From NCBI RefSeq assembly GCF_001882345.1, contig NZ_MINL01000001.1, forward strand, positions 947,008 through 1,011,007: a stretch of DNA of 64,000 bases, read 5' to 3'. The notes beneath the pieces are model-generated. The model saw only the letters and a program-made list of their open reading frames with translations, ran no database searches and had not been told where the DNA came from. Each line of letters begins with the position of its first letter. Within the stretch, counting starts at the first letter, position 1. Positions 12,420 through 21,811 of this stretch are shown here, in pieces. This DNA comes from Halomonas sp. QHL1 (GTDB lineage Bacteria > Pseudomonadota > Gammaproteobacteria > Pseudomonadales > Halomonadaceae). The translations under genes were made by a program, and so were the position numbers.

Positions 12420-13835
12420 CTAGCTCCTCACCGGGTCAACGTCATCATCAAAAGGTGTATGCGCCGCCGACATAGGCCGCATTGGGCGCTTGAAGTTCTC
12501 GTCGGTCGTTTCACGCTCTTCTTCCGGCAGCATACCGTTGCGTACCACTCGTGTGAGGTAATAAATGCCTGCGTAAAACACCACACCGTAAACCAAGGCA
12601 TAGCCAATTAGAGTAAATAGCGCCATAGGGCCTGTCAGTGAAGGTGTTAAACCCTCGGCATGGGTCATCATGCCGTAAACCAACCACGGGGAACGCCCTG
12701 ACTCTGTAACGATCCAGCCCGCCAGGACAGCAACAAAGGGCATGGGAATCATTGCCGTTAGGCCTTTTAAAAATAGCCGCTTGTCATAGATACGTCCTTT
12801 GCGACGCAACACCAACCCCGTCAGCGCCACTGCAATCATTAGCAGGCCAATCCCTACCATGACTCGGAAGCCCCAGAAGACGATCAACACCGGCGGCTGC
12901 TCTTCAGGCGGCGCTTCACTAATACCCGGCACCTCGCCATCAACAGAGTGGGTCAAAATGATGCTGGCCAGATTCGGAATACCTAATTCAAAGCGATTGG
13001 TTTGCGCTTCCTGGTCAGGAATGGCAAATAGCAGCAGCGGCACATTGCCGGAGGTTTCCCAGTGCCCTTCCATGGCAGCCACTTTAGTCGGTTGGTGTTC
13101 TAACGTATTGATGCCGTGGAAATCACCGATAACTGCCTGAGTCGGCGCCAAAAAAAGCAGCAGCCAGAGACACATAGAGAGTGCGCGACGATTCGCCTCC
13201 GGGTCCCGATCACGCAACAGAAACCAAGCGCTCACCCCAGCCACGACAAAACCACCGGTTAAAAACGAGGCAACGGCCATATGCATAAAGCGGTAAGGGA
13301 ACGATGGATTAAAGATCGCCTCGCTCCAGGAGGTCACGTGGAAGCGGAAATCAACGAGCTCTACGCCCGCAGGGGTATGCAACCAGCTATTAGCCGATAG
13401 TATCCAGAAGGAAGATATAAAGGTGCCCACCGCCACCATAATGGCAGCAAATAAGTGAACCCCTTGTGGCACTTTGCCGCGGCCGAATAGCAGTACGCCC
13501 AAGAAGGCTGCCTCTAAGAAGAACGCCGTCACGACTTCATAGCTGAGCATGGGCCCGAGGAAATTCGAAGAGGCCTGGGAAAAGTTGCTCCAGTTAGTGC
13601 CAAACTGGAATGACATGACGATGCCAGACACCACACCCATCCCAAAGACAACGGCAAACACCTTAGTCCAGAATAGCGATAGACGATCCCACGCAGGGTT
13701 CTTCGTCTTGAAAAACAGGCCATGGAGCAGCGCGATGTAGGACGCAAGGCCAATAGTAAACACGGGGAAGATTGCGTGAAACGACACAACGAATGCGAAT
13801 TGCAATCGCGATAATACGAGCGGATCAAGTTCCAT
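12420..13835 (-). CDS. cydA: Cytochrome bd-type quinol oxidase subunit I, cyanide-insensitive (Cio) type
   Basis: A 471-residue membrane oxidase subunit carrying the hemes. H20 and H185 correspond to the axial His ligands of hemes b595 and b558, and E100 and E108 to the conserved proton-path glutamates. The quinol-binding Q-loop after QAVIGDFHG is short, as in Pseudomonas CioA, so this is the short-loop class, which is often cyanide resistant. The start has GGAG 8 nt upstream. It heads cydABDC, though cio operons usually lack adjacent cydDC. Confidence 0.93.
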   Translation of the reverse strand: MELDPLVLSRLQFAFVVSFHAIFPVFTIGLASYIALLHGLFFKTKNPAWDRLSLFWTKVFAVVFGMGVVSGIVMSFQFGTNWSNFSQASSNFLGPMLSYEVVTAFFLEAAFLGVLLFGRGKVPQGVHLFAAIMVAVGTFISSFWILSANSWLHTPAGVELVDFRFHVTSWSEAIFNPSFPYRFMHMAVASFLTGGFVVAGVSAWFLLRDRDPEANRRALSMCLWLLLFLAPTQAVIGDFHGINTLEHQPTKVAAMEGHWETSGNVPLLLFAIPDQEAQTNRFELGIPNLASIILTHSVDGEVPGISEAPPEEQPPVLIVFWGFRVMVGIGLLMIAVALTGLVLRRKGRIYDKRLFLKGLTAMIPMPFVAVLAGWIVTESGRSPWLVYGMMTHAEGLTPSLTGPMALFTLIGYALVYGVVFYAGIYYLTRVVRNGMLPEEERETTDENFKRPMRPMSAAHTPFDDDVDPVRS

Positions 13836-14096
13836 TTCACTCTCCTAAGACCTGAATCGGCAGCCCATGGATGGGTTAACACAAGCTTAGTAGAGCCTTT
13901 ATGGCACGACACTTTTAGTTATAAGCACTAAGCTTATTTCTTTACGCTATTTTCCTTTACCTGAATTCCTTACGCTTTCAGGAAGCTTTTACTAGCGCCC
14001 CTCTTGGACAACCATTGTATTATAGTCTCCAGATGTCCAAGATGAGTCGCATTGACGCACCGATTGCCATAGTCATTCACTATGAAGAGATCAGCA
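13836..14096. other. Upstream region of cydA
   Basis: No gene seen. The minus strand has a perfect -10 TATAAT (14024-14019) but no convincing -35 at normal spacing. No Anr/FNR site (TTGAT-N4-ATCAA) was found, so oxygen control is not evident from the sequence. Confidence 0.3.
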
Positions 14097-15074
14097 CTAT
14101 CGAGACATGATGACAATACTGACCATATAACCGGTGTACGCGATAAATAGCGCTAGCAGAATAGCCCCTTCCAAACGATTAATGCGCCTTGGGCGGCCAC
14201 GCCAAGAAAACGCAAACAGAAGCATGAGGAGCGTCATGCCAGTCATCACGCTCCAATCGCGCACCAGCACCTCTCGACCTGCATCAATGGGCGCGATCAC
14301 ACCGGCGAGCCCGACCACCGCCAAGCTATTAAACAGATTGGAACCGACCACGTTGCCCAGCACCATATCGTGCTCTTTCCGACGCAGCGCCGTGATAGAA
14401 GATGCAAGTTCGGGCAGTGACGTACCGATGGCGACCACGGTCAAACCAATAATCAAGTCACTCACACCGAAGCGCACCGCAATTTCAACCGCCCCCCATA
14501 CCAACAGACGCGAGCTAGCGATTAACAGCACCAAACCCACTAGGGTCCATATAATGGCTTTACCCCTGGACATCGGTTTGCTATCCAAGGTTTCCGCTAC
14601 TTCAGCAACCAGCGCATCTTCGGGTTGATTGCGCGAGCGAACGATACTTACAACGATAAAAACAACCAACGCCAGCAAAAGACAGACGGCCTCCCAGCGC
14701 GCGACAAATCCGTCCAGTAGCATCAAGCCCGTCGCCAGCATGACCAACATCAATATCGGCATCTCTTTACGGATAACGCTAGAATGAACCGAAAGCGGTG
14801 CTATAAGCGCTATCAAGCCGAGAATCAAACCGATATTGGCAATATTTGAACCGTAGGCATTGCCGACTGCCAAGCCAGGATTTCCGTCCAGCGCCGCCAG
14901 TACCGATACCATCATTTCTGGCGCCGAAGTACCAAACCCGATAACCAACATCCCGATCAAAAGTGGTGACAAGCCAAGCCAACGCGATGTTGCCGCAGCG
15001 CCGTCGATAAATTTCTCGGCGCTCCAAACCAATAGGATTAATCCAAATACAACCGCTAATGTGGGAAGCAACAT
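14097..15074 (-). CDS. Calcium/sodium:cation antiporter, CaCA superfamily (YrbG type)
   Basis: A 325-residue inner-membrane exchanger with about ten hydrophobic segments in two inverted halves. Each half has its alpha-repeat ion-binding motif: GFGTSAPE (46-53) and AIGTSLPE (214-221), containing the key acidic residues. A loop near 150-165 separates the halves. AAGGAAATGGA precedes the ATG. It is monocistronic. Proton- or sodium-driven calcium efflux is the family role; the actual ions are not shown by the sequence. Confidence 0.9.
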   Translation of the reverse strand: MLLPTLAVVFGLILLVWSAEKFIDGAAATSRWLGLSPLLIGMLVIGFGTSAPEMMVSVLAALDGNPGLAVGNAYGSNIANIGLILGLIALIAPLSVHSSVIRKEMPILMLVMLATGLMLLDGFVARWEAVCLLLALVVFIVVSIVRSRNQPEDALVAEVAETLDSKPMSRGKAIIWTLVGLVLLIASSRLLVWGAVEIAVRFGVSDLIIGLTVVAIGTSLPELASSITALRRKEHDMVLGNVVGSNLFNSLAVVGLAGVIAPIDAGREVLVRDWSVMTGMTLLMLLFAFSWRGRPRRINRLEGAILLALFIAYTGYMVSIVIMSR

Positions 15075-15422
15075 TCCATTTCCTTCATGACAAAATAATT
15101 GGCACTGTTTACAGTTTTGTATCTAAATACCACTTCATAGAAGCGGGAGTAAGATACTATGACTAGCATTCCTAACCATGCTATTGCGATACTTTAGTGA
15201 GGAACTAACCTGACAGAAGAGTATGCGGCCATTATGGTCCAACTTAACAGCTCGTCACTGCGCCGCAGCATCGTTGTCTAAACTAACGTCTTGGTCAAGC
15301 AGTTAGCCTACGTATTTGAAGATTTTTTTTCAGCGACATAGGCTTCTAAAATGCGCATTTGGCAACTTAATCCGCCACATCCTAGTAGTTTTACTAGGTG
15401 TTCGCACTGAGAGTTTTGGTTT
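15075..15422. other. Intergenic region between antiporter and pqiA
   Basis: No convincing gene; two very short frames after weak ribosome sites (15165 and 15222) are not supported. A possible pqiA promoter is TTGGCA (15359-15364) with a TAGTAG-like -10 near 15383. A perfect hairpin at 15381-15398 overlaps it. Confidence 0.35.
15381..15398. promoter_or_regulatory. Perfect inverted repeat upstream of pqiA
   Basis: CCTAGTA-GTTT-TACTAGG is a 7-bp perfect inverted repeat 25 nt before the pqiA start and overlapping its possible -10. It could be an operator or a 5' leader hairpin; no regulator is identified. Confidence 0.4.
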
Positions 15423-16796
15423 TTGCTACCCCAACGATTGATTAAACGCCGTACATTACCGGTTAACGCCCCTCTCGTTGACCGCTTGCCACCTGAGGCT
15501 AGAACTCAGCGACGGCGTTTGCGTGCCTGTCATGAATGCGACTGGATATCGGCGCTGCCACCGTTAAACTCTGGTGAGAAAGCAAGCTGCCCGCGCTGCT
15601 CACATGTTTTAGTTAAACGCCACCGCTACCCAGCGCAGCGCAGTATGGCGCTGGCCATCGCCTCGCTTATCGCCCTTATCGTAGCGGTTTCGTTTCCCTT
15701 TATTAGCTTTACGGTCAGCGGAGTAAGTAACCGCATTGAGCTGACACAGACTGCCACCACACTGATTGGCTTTCACCAGCCGGTGGTCGCAATTGCCGTC
15801 ATTATGACAATTGTCGTACTCCCTGCGGTCTACCTACTAGGCGTCTTTTGGCTTCAGTTTGGGCTACTCCGCGATCGTCCCCTGCCCTATAGTCGTGATA
15901 TAGCACGGTCACTGGCGCACTTAACGCCATGGATGATGGCCGATGTCTTTATTATCGGCGCTCTGGTGAGCCTGATAAAAATAGCCGGACTGGCCGACGT
16001 TGAAATAGGCATTTCCTTTTGGGCATTCTGTGCTTTTGCACTTCTACTGTTAATGACTACCCAATCCCTGGATGCCGATTGGATGTGGTTCTCACTAGAG
16101 GGAGAACCACTGGCCCCCGAAGGCACTCAAACAGGGCTTCCTGCTGGCGATCAAGGACTAACTGGCTGCCCAACTTGCGGGCTGATCAACCGGCTATCCC
16201 CGCATGGTCGCGGTCACTGTATTCGCTGCCATGAAAAGCTTCATCAGCGACTGCCTCATAGCTTACAGCGCACCTGGGCACTTCTCGGCGCATCAGCCAT
16301 CATGTACATTCCTGCCAATGTATACCCCATTATGACGACCACCAGTCTGGGGAGCTCCTCACCTTCAACCATTATTGGCGGCGTTGTTCAACTGATCCAG
16401 ATGGGCTCATGGCCGATTGCTGCAATTATCTTTATCGCCAGCGTAATCGTTCCCGTCGGCAAGTTAGTGGCTTTGATCTGGCTGTGCTTAGTGGTTCGAC
16501 GTAGCAGCGTATTAAATGCTCAAAGCCGCACTCGACTTTATCGTTTAACGGAATTTATTGGCCGTTGGTCAATGGTCGATGTTTTTGTGGTGGCCATATT
16601 AGTGGCCTTGATTCGCGCAGGCTCCTTGATGTCAATCACGCCTGGCCCGGCGGCACTCGCTTTTGGCTCGGTGGTTGTATTAACCATGCTGGCAGCGATG
16701 ACATTTGATCCACGCTTAATTTGGGACACCCCGCTCCCACCTCGTCACTCTCTTCTTCGCCGTAAAGCGGCCACCAAGGAACCTGTTGATGGCTAA
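15423..16796 (+). CDS. pqiA: Intermembrane transport protein PqiA
   Basis: A 457-residue inner-membrane protein with two PqiA domains. Each starts with a zinc-ribbon-like pair of cysteine doublets (C36/C39/C56/C59 and C249/C252/C266/C269), followed by four hydrophobic helices. In E. coli PqiA anchors the PqiB tube that bridges the envelope for lipid transport. The start is a TTG; no in-frame ATG occurs before the first membrane segment, so the exact start is uncertain. It overlaps pqiB by 8 nt. Confidence 0.9.
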   Translation: MLPQRLIKRRTLPVNAPLVDRLPPEARTQRRRLRACHECDWISALPPLNSGEKASCPRCSHVLVKRHRYPAQRSMALAIASLIALIVAVSFPFISFTVSGVSNRIELTQTATTLIGFHQPVVAIAVIMTIVVLPAVYLLGVFWLQFGLLRDRPLPYSRDIARSLAHLTPWMMADVFIIGALVSLIKIAGLADVEIGISFWAFCAFALLLLMTTQSLDADWMWFSLEGEPLAPEGTQTGLPAGDQGLTGCPTCGLINRLSPHGRGHCIRCHEKLHQRLPHSLQRTWALLGASAIMYIPANVYPIMTTTSLGSSSPSTIIGGVVQLIQMGSWPIAAIIFIASVIVPVGKLVALIWLCLVVRRSSVLNAQSRTRLYRLTEFIGRWSMVDVFVVAILVALIRAGSLMSITPGPAALAFGSVVVLTMLAAMTFDPRLIWDTPLPPRHSLLRRKAATKEPVDG

Positions 16797-18471
16797 TGAA
16801 ACACCGTCTAATACCAACTCAACAAACGATCAGGATCTTAATAAGGCCAAAACGTCACGCCAGACAAGGCTCTCACCCATTTGGGTCGTGCCCATCGTCG
16901 CGATTGCAATTGGTTTATGGCTGGTTTATGACAACTACACCAGTCGCGGTACCCTGGTAACGCTGACCATGGAGAGTGCCGAAGGTATCGAAGCGGGCAA
17001 CACGCTGATTCGTAGCCGCAATGTGGAAGTGGGCCGAGTACAGGGTGTGCGATTGTCTGACGACCTTTCCCATGCAGTCTTGACCGCTCGCATTCAGCCT
17101 GAAGTAGAGGACATGCTGCGCGAAGATACCCGTTTCTGGGTCGTCAAACCGCGCATTGGCCGTGAAGGTATTAGTGGTTTGGGCACCGTGCTCTCTGGCG
17201 CTTATATTCAGCTTGAACCAGGCACAGAGGAAGCACCACGGCGAGAGTTCCCCGTTAGCGATATCCCCCCGGTTGCGCCCGCCGGCCAAGCAGGACTGCG
17301 TCTTAGCTTGACGAGCCAACTGGGTAACTCACTGCGTGTAGGCGACCCGGTGTCTTACCAGGGCTATACCGTGGGACGTATCGAAGAGAATAGTTTTGAG
17401 CCTCTCTCACGCACCATGCAGCACCAGGTGTTTATTGAAGAGCCGTATACCAATTTAGTTACTGATAGCACCCGTTTCTGGACCTCTAGCGGTATCGATT
17501 TCCGTTTGGACGCCGACGGTGTGCGCGTTAACGTTGAATCCCTGGAGGCCCTATTGGGTGGCGGTGTTACCTTCGGCGTACCCGAAGATTTGCCTATGGG
17601 GCAACCGGTTGAAGCCAATACACGCTTTACCCTCTATGCCGATGAAAACGCCGCCCGGGAAGGCACCTTTAATCGCTATCTAGAGTATGTACTGCTGGTA
17701 GATGAAACGGTGCGTGGCCTCTCCAAGGGCGCGCCGGTAGAGTTTCGTGGTGTTCGAATGGGCACCGTTGCCGCCGTGCCATGGAACTTTACAGCGCCAC
17801 AGCCCGACTCTCGCGCACGCTTTGCGATTCCCGTACTAATTAGGATTGAGCCTCAGCGCCTGGGTATCGAAAATAGCGATATTGACCTGGAAGAGTGGGA
17901 GGCGCGATTCCAGCGCATGTTCGGCCTGGGGCTGCGCGCCTCGCTTAAAAGTGGCAGCCTGCTAACGGGCGCCCTGTTTGTCGACCTAAATTTCCAGCGC
18001 GACCTGGCCGATGAGTATGTTGCCGAACGCTTTTCGGATCGCGCCGTATTCCCCACCGTGCCCGGCGGCTTTGCCCAGATCCAGGCCCAGGTGACCGATT
18101 TACTCGATAAGTTAAATGCACTTGAGGTTGAACCGCTGCTAACCGGCCTCGACCGTAACCTGCAGGCTTCTGAAAGCATGCTGAATGAGGTTCGCGACGT
18201 CAGTGCCTCTCTTAATCAGTTGATCAATGACCCTGAAACCCAGGCCGTTGGAGGCAACCTCAACGCGACGCTGGACGAGCTGCGCAGTACGCTACAGGGA
18301 TTATCCCCTTCATCGCCAGCCTATCAAGAGCTTACAACGGCCATTGAACGACTGGATCGCTTGATGCGTGACCTACAGCCACTGACTCGCACGCTCAATG
18401 ACAACCCCAGAGCACTACTGTTCGATAACCTGGATGCCCAAGACCCCATTCCGCGCGCGCCACGTGACTAA
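16789..18471 (+). CDS. pqiB: MCE-domain intermembrane transport protein PqiB
   Basis: A 560-residue protein with one N-terminal membrane helix (about 28-48), three successive MCE domains (roughly 50-140, 165-255, 280-400) and a C-terminal helical region (about 430-530) expected to form the coiled-coil needle across the periplasm. In E. coli the hexameric tube moves lipids between inner and outer membranes. ATG at 16789 is chosen over a TTG three bases earlier. It overlaps pqiA and is followed 10 nt later by pqiC. Confidence 0.92.
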   Translation: MANETPSNTNSTNDQDLNKAKTSRQTRLSPIWVVPIVAIAIGLWLVYDNYTSRGTLVTLTMESAEGIEAGNTLIRSRNVEVGRVQGVRLSDDLSHAVLTARIQPEVEDMLREDTRFWVVKPRIGREGISGLGTVLSGAYIQLEPGTEEAPRREFPVSDIPPVAPAGQAGLRLSLTSQLGNSLRVGDPVSYQGYTVGRIEENSFEPLSRTMQHQVFIEEPYTNLVTDSTRFWTSSGIDFRLDADGVRVNVESLEALLGGGVTFGVPEDLPMGQPVEANTRFTLYADENAAREGTFNRYLEYVLLVDETVRGLSKGAPVEFRGVRMGTVAAVPWNFTAPQPDSRARFAIPVLIRIEPQRLGIENSDIDLEEWEARFQRMFGLGLRASLKSGSLLTGALFVDLNFQRDLADEYVAERFSDRAVFPTVPGGFAQIQAQVTDLLDKLNALEVEPLLTGLDRNLQASESMLNEVRDVSASLNQLINDPETQAVGGNLNATLDELRSTLQGLSPSSPAYQELTTAIERLDRLMRDLQPLTRTLNDNPRALLFDNLDAQDPIPRAPRD

Positions 18472-18481
18472 GGAGCCCACT

Positions 18482-19105
18482 ATGTTGACAGGGACGAAGA
18501 TGTTTAGAGGGGAAAGTATGCTGACATGGGTGAAATGCTTGACCCTACTGCTGGTTTGCTTGCTGGTCTCTGCCTGTGCCAGCAGCGTCTCCCCGCCCGC
18601 ACGCTACATGCTGCCGAGCGGACCATTGGCAAGCACACCCAACCAGCCAGAGGGCACGCTTATAGTGAACTCCCCGAGGCTTGCCCACTACCTGGATGTC
18701 GACGGCATTGTGATGCAGCTAGACGACATTACGCTGAACGCCGCCCGGGAACATCAGTGGGCAGAAGGGTTAGGCAGACAGTTAGAACGAAGACTGCGCG
18801 CTAACCTATCGCAAGCACTGCCAACGCTTAGGGTTATGCGTGCGGAAGGTGAACAGGCCAACGCCTTGACCCTGCGCCTGAACGTTGATCAATTCCAGGG
18901 CCGCTTCGACGGTGTCGCCGTGGCCAGCGGCCAATGGCAATTGCTTAACGATGCCGGTGAACTGCTGGAGATGGAAAATTTCTATGCGGAAACAACTCTT
19001 GCAGAGGATGGCTACCCGGCACTGGTACGCGCATTAAGCGAAAGCTGGGATCAAGCTGCCGAGCTTATTGCTACACAAATTCGCCAAGGTCATTATTTTA
19101 ATTAA
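18482..19105 (+). CDS. pqiC: Outer-membrane-associated lipoprotein PqiC
   Basis: A lipoprotein of about 207 residues completing pqiABC. A hydrophobic stretch ends in the lipobox LVSAC, giving a lipidated cysteine, and the rest matches the PqiC/YmbA fold (RYMLPSGP, then an ABC-type auxiliary domain). Two starts are good: ATG 18482 with AAGGAG 6 nt upstream, and ATG 18518 with GAGGGGA upstream, which gives a classical 20-residue signal. The first is listed because its ribosome site is stronger; the second may be the real one. Confidence 0.85.
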   Translation: MLTGTKMFRGESMLTWVKCLTLLLVCLLVSACASSVSPPARYMLPSGPLASTPNQPEGTLIVNSPRLAHYLDVDGIVMQLDDITLNAAREHQWAEGLGRQLERRLRANLSQALPTLRVMRAEGEQANALTLRLNVDQFQGRFDGVAVASGQWQLLNDAGELLEMENFYAETTLAEDGYPALVRALSESWDQAAELIATQIRQGHYFN

Positions 19106-19169
19106 TTCACGATTTTCTAAACGTAGCTTACTGTCCTACGCTTAATCCAGCCTTCTCAGGGATGTTCAC

Positions 19170-19667
19170 ATGGCAGACGAATCGAACAACACCGCTGTAT
19201 TACCCGCTGTGCAACTGCGCGATGCAGTGAATACTCTGATGCAGACAGTCACGACGATGCTGGAGGGAAAAACGTCACTCACAACCCTTGAAGCAGCTTT
19301 GCATAGTCACGATGCCCTGCTAGATCAGTTAGCAATGCACTCACTCGATGCGTCAACGCTCGCAGCTCTCGAGCGAATTGAGCAATTTATAACCCTGCGC
19401 GCGGGTGACTACTATCAAACGACGGCCGACAAGCTCGATGATCAACAGAAAAACCGTTTGATTTCACTGTTTGCACGACGGCTACTTGCTCTAGAGGGGC
19501 TAGGGCCAGCAACAGCGCGCCAGTTATTCCAACTGGGCGTATTCACCCCCGAGCAGTTTTTTGCATTGACGCCTGGGGCGCTTGCCCAGCTTGAATTACC
19601 GCCTGCGACAATGGCTCGGCTGATCCCTCTACATGCCCAGCACTCTTCCCTGACACGAGACAGCTAA
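19170..19667 (+). CDS. Hypothetical protein with a C-terminal helix-hairpin-helix-like segment
   Basis: A 165-residue, mostly helical soluble protein that I do not recognise. The C-terminal part (about 108-150: LLALEGLGPATARQLFQLGV, then EQFFALTPGALAQLELP) reads like tandem helix-hairpin-helix motifs, so DNA binding is possible. The ATG lies 9 nt after TCAGGGA. It sits between pqiC and rhlE with its own spacing on both sides. Confidence 0.7.
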   Translation: MADESNNTAVLPAVQLRDAVNTLMQTVTTMLEGKTSLTTLEAALHSHDALLDQLAMHSLDASTLAALERIEQFITLRAGDYYQTTADKLDDQQKNRLISLFARRLLALEGLGPATARQLFQLGVFTPEQFFALTPGALAQLELPPATMARLIPLHAQHSSLTRDS

Positions 19668-19947
19668 ACAAGCTGGCATTCTATAACCGTGTTACACTAC
19701 TCGGCTTATTACTGACACGTAGTTTTCTGGTGTGTCCGTGCACATCAGATGATAGCGCGCCTTCGCGCTATAACCTTCACATCTCCTGTCACGGTCATCC
19801 ACGGCTAACCAACGACCATCGCGGCACGCTGAATTATCTGGCACACTTCGCTGCCGCGAAGGTAGATCAACCTCGCTTTTTGAACATTACATCTAGTGAT
19901 TACAACCACTTACCGGTACTAACTCACTAGGTGACTGCGGAGAACGC
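19668..19947 (+). other. Long untranslated leader upstream of rhlE
   Basis: No supported gene; a 66-codon frame here lacks a ribosome site. Two inverted repeats occur: TAGCGCG/CGCGCTA near 19753-19770 and CTAGTGA/TCACTAG (19893-19899 with 19924-19930), the second ending just before the rhlE ribosome site. A long structured 5' leader fits the cold-induced regulation common among DEAD-box helicases, but this is inference. Confidence 0.4.
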
Positions 19948-21204
19948 ATGAGCTTTTCTGAACTTGGCCTGCACGCCGATTTGTTACGCGCTGTCACAGC
20001 GCAAGGTTACACCGAACCTACCCCGATACAACGCCAGGCCATCCCTGTCGTACTAGAAGGTCGTGACATGCTAGCCAGCGCCCAAACCGGCACTGGCAAA
20101 ACCGCTGGTTTTACGCTGCCAATGCTGCAACGTTTAAACACTGGCAAACGACCTGCAAAGCGTCAGGTACGTGCGCTGGTGTTAACCCCTACGCGTGAAC
20201 TCGCCGCCCAAGTAGGCGAAAGCGTGTCGACCTATGGCCAACATCTGGCACTGCGCTCCCACATCATTTTTGGCGGCGTTGGCCAACAGCCTCAAATCGA
20301 TGCACTAAAAGCCGGTTTGGATGTGCTTGTTGCCACCCCGGGCCGCCTGCTGGATCTTCACCAGCAGGGACATGTGGATCTCTCCTGCGTAGAGATTTTA
20401 GTGCTTGATGAAGCTGACCGTATGCTGGATATGGGCTTCATTCACGACATTAAGCGCTTGCTGCGCCTGGTGCCCAAGAAGCGCCAAAACCTTCTGTTCT
20501 CGGCGACATTCTCCAATGAGATCCAGACTCTCGCACAACAGCTGTTGGATAACCCGGCGATGATTGAAGTGGCGCCGCGCAATGCCACTGCCGAGAAAAT
20601 TGAACAGGCTATTTACCGTGTTGATCGCGAGAAGAAGCGCGAACTGTTGGCCCACTTAATTCAGCAAAATGGCTGGTTCCAAGTACTGGTATTTACGCGT
20701 ACCAAACATGGTGCTAACCGTCTTGCAGAACAGCTATCCAAGCAGGACATCCCCTCCATGGCGATCCATGGTAATAAAAGCCAGGGCGCTCGCACCCGCG
20801 CGCTAACGGCATTTAAGAGTGGCGACCTACAGGTACTTGTAGCAACCGATATCGCTGCTCGCGGTCTGGACATTAATGAGCTGCCCCATGTCGTCAATTT
20901 CGACCTACCCAATGTAGCCGAAGATTATGTCCACCGCATTGGCCGCACCGGACGTGCTGGCAGCAATGGTGAAGCCGTCTCGCTAGTATGTGTCGATGAA
21001 GACGCTCTGTTGGGCAATATTGAGCGGCTAATCAAACAGACGCTACCCAAGCATATTGAGCCTGGCTTTGAGCCCGACCCCAGTATCAAACCTGAGCCCA
21101 TCGAGAATGGTCGACGCAATCAACGTCAGCCTCGCGCCAAACGCAAACCAGAAGGCCAGAGTGCCAATACCGGCGGCGAGCGTAAACGTCGCGCGCGGCG
21201 CTAG
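19948..21204 (+). CDS. rhlE: DEAD-box ATP-dependent RNA helicase RhlE
   Basis: A 418-residue helicase that unwinds RNA in ribosome assembly and mRNA turnover. Motifs in order: Q motif ([11 protein letters not shown], 20-30), AQTGTGKT (45-52), PTRELA (81-86), TPGR (130-133), DEAD (154-157), SAT (185-187), and HRIGRTGR near 330. A basic, Arg/Lys-rich tail (about 385-418) fits the RhlE subfamily. CGGAG lies 8 nt before the ATG. Confidence 0.93.
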   Translation: MSFSELGLHADLLRAVTAQGYTEPTPIQRQAIPVVLEGRDMLASAQTGTGKTAGFTLPMLQRLNTGKRPAKRQVRALVLTPTRELAAQVGESVSTYGQHLALRSHIIFGGVGQQPQIDALKAGLDVLVATPGRLLDLHQQGHVDLSCVEILVLDEADRMLDMGFIHDIKRLLRLVPKKRQNLLFSATFSNEIQTLAQQLLDNPAMIEVAPRNATAEKIEQAIYRVDREKKRELLAHLIQQNGWFQVLVFTRTKHGANRLAEQLSKQDIPSMAIHGNKSQGARTRALTAFKSGDLQVLVATDIAARGLDINELPHVVNFDLPNVAEDYVHRIGRTGRAGSNGEAVSLVCVDEDALLGNIERLIKQTLPKHIEPGFEPDPSIKPEPIENGRRNQRQPRAKRKPEGQSANTGGERKRRARR

Positions 21205-21215
21205 CCCAGATTGCA

Positions 21216-21248
21216 GGAATATGCGAAGGTGTCGCCTTCGCATATTCC
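21216..21248 (+). terminator. Perfect 14-bp hairpin after rhlE
   Basis: Arms 21216-21229 and 21235-21248 are fully complementary around a TGTCG loop, 11 nt after the rhlE stop. There is no T-run, so it may stabilise the 3' end or terminate weakly. Confidence 0.55.
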
Positions 21249-21299
21249 AAGCCGCTCTTTCCAGCAGCTATTTTAGCCAAAACTTTTCATGGAGTGATT

Positions 21300-21803
21300 A
21301 TGGCGTCTTCTCAACTGATGGCCGAGTATCGCCAATGGCTGACGTTTCAACGTCAAGAACAGCTTAGCCGCGAACATCAAGGAATCGTGCAGCGTTTAGA
21401 GGACGCTCGTGCGTCGGCTAATCAGGTACTTCAAGCCTACCGCAGCATGGCTGAAAAGGCCTCGGTTGAAGGCGCCTGCTATCGCACGATTTTCTTGCGC
21501 CAGCGGGATGACAACCACGCCCTCCCCTGTGAAGGCTGGCTGTTTGTACGCCGAGTACTTAGCGAAGGTAATAGCACTCGCGTACGTGTCACCCTGCTTG
21601 AAACCTTTACCCTTGAAGATGGCATCATGGCGCCAGGCGATAAACCTGCTCGCAAGCTTACTTTAGAAATATTCGACCAGTTGAATATAGATAAAGGCAT
21701 GCGCACAAACGTCAGGGTCGACTGCCTAGATACGCCCCAGGATTACCACTTCATAACGCTACTCGATGCCGTTCGCGGAGACTTGCGCCCGCACCTTAAA
21801 TAA
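21300..21803 (+). CDS. Hypothetical protein, 167 residues
   Basis: A soluble protein not recognised by me. The N-terminal third (about 1-60) is a charged helix (ARASANQVLQAYRSMAEKA) that could form a coiled coil; the rest looks like mixed beta structure. ATG 21300 is chosen because GGAG lies 5 nt upstream; a GTG two codons earlier overlaps that site. It lies between rhlE and an MFS gene that starts 8 nt after its stop, so the two may be co-transcribed. Confidence 0.7.
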   Translation: MASSQLMAEYRQWLTFQRQEQLSREHQGIVQRLEDARASANQVLQAYRSMAEKASVEGACYRTIFLRQRDDNHALPCEGWLFVRRVLSEGNSTRVRVTLLETFTLEDGIMAPGDKPARKLTLEIFDQLNIDKGMRTNVRVDCLDTPQDYHFITLLDAVRGDLRPHLK

Positions 21804-21811
21804 GTACCCGC

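Noticed and set aside
13836..14096. Anr/FNR site in front of cydA
   Set aside because: No TTGAT-N4-ATCAA-like sequence was found.
19730..19930. 66-codon frame before rhlE
   Set aside because: No ribosome site; covers inverted repeats of the leader.
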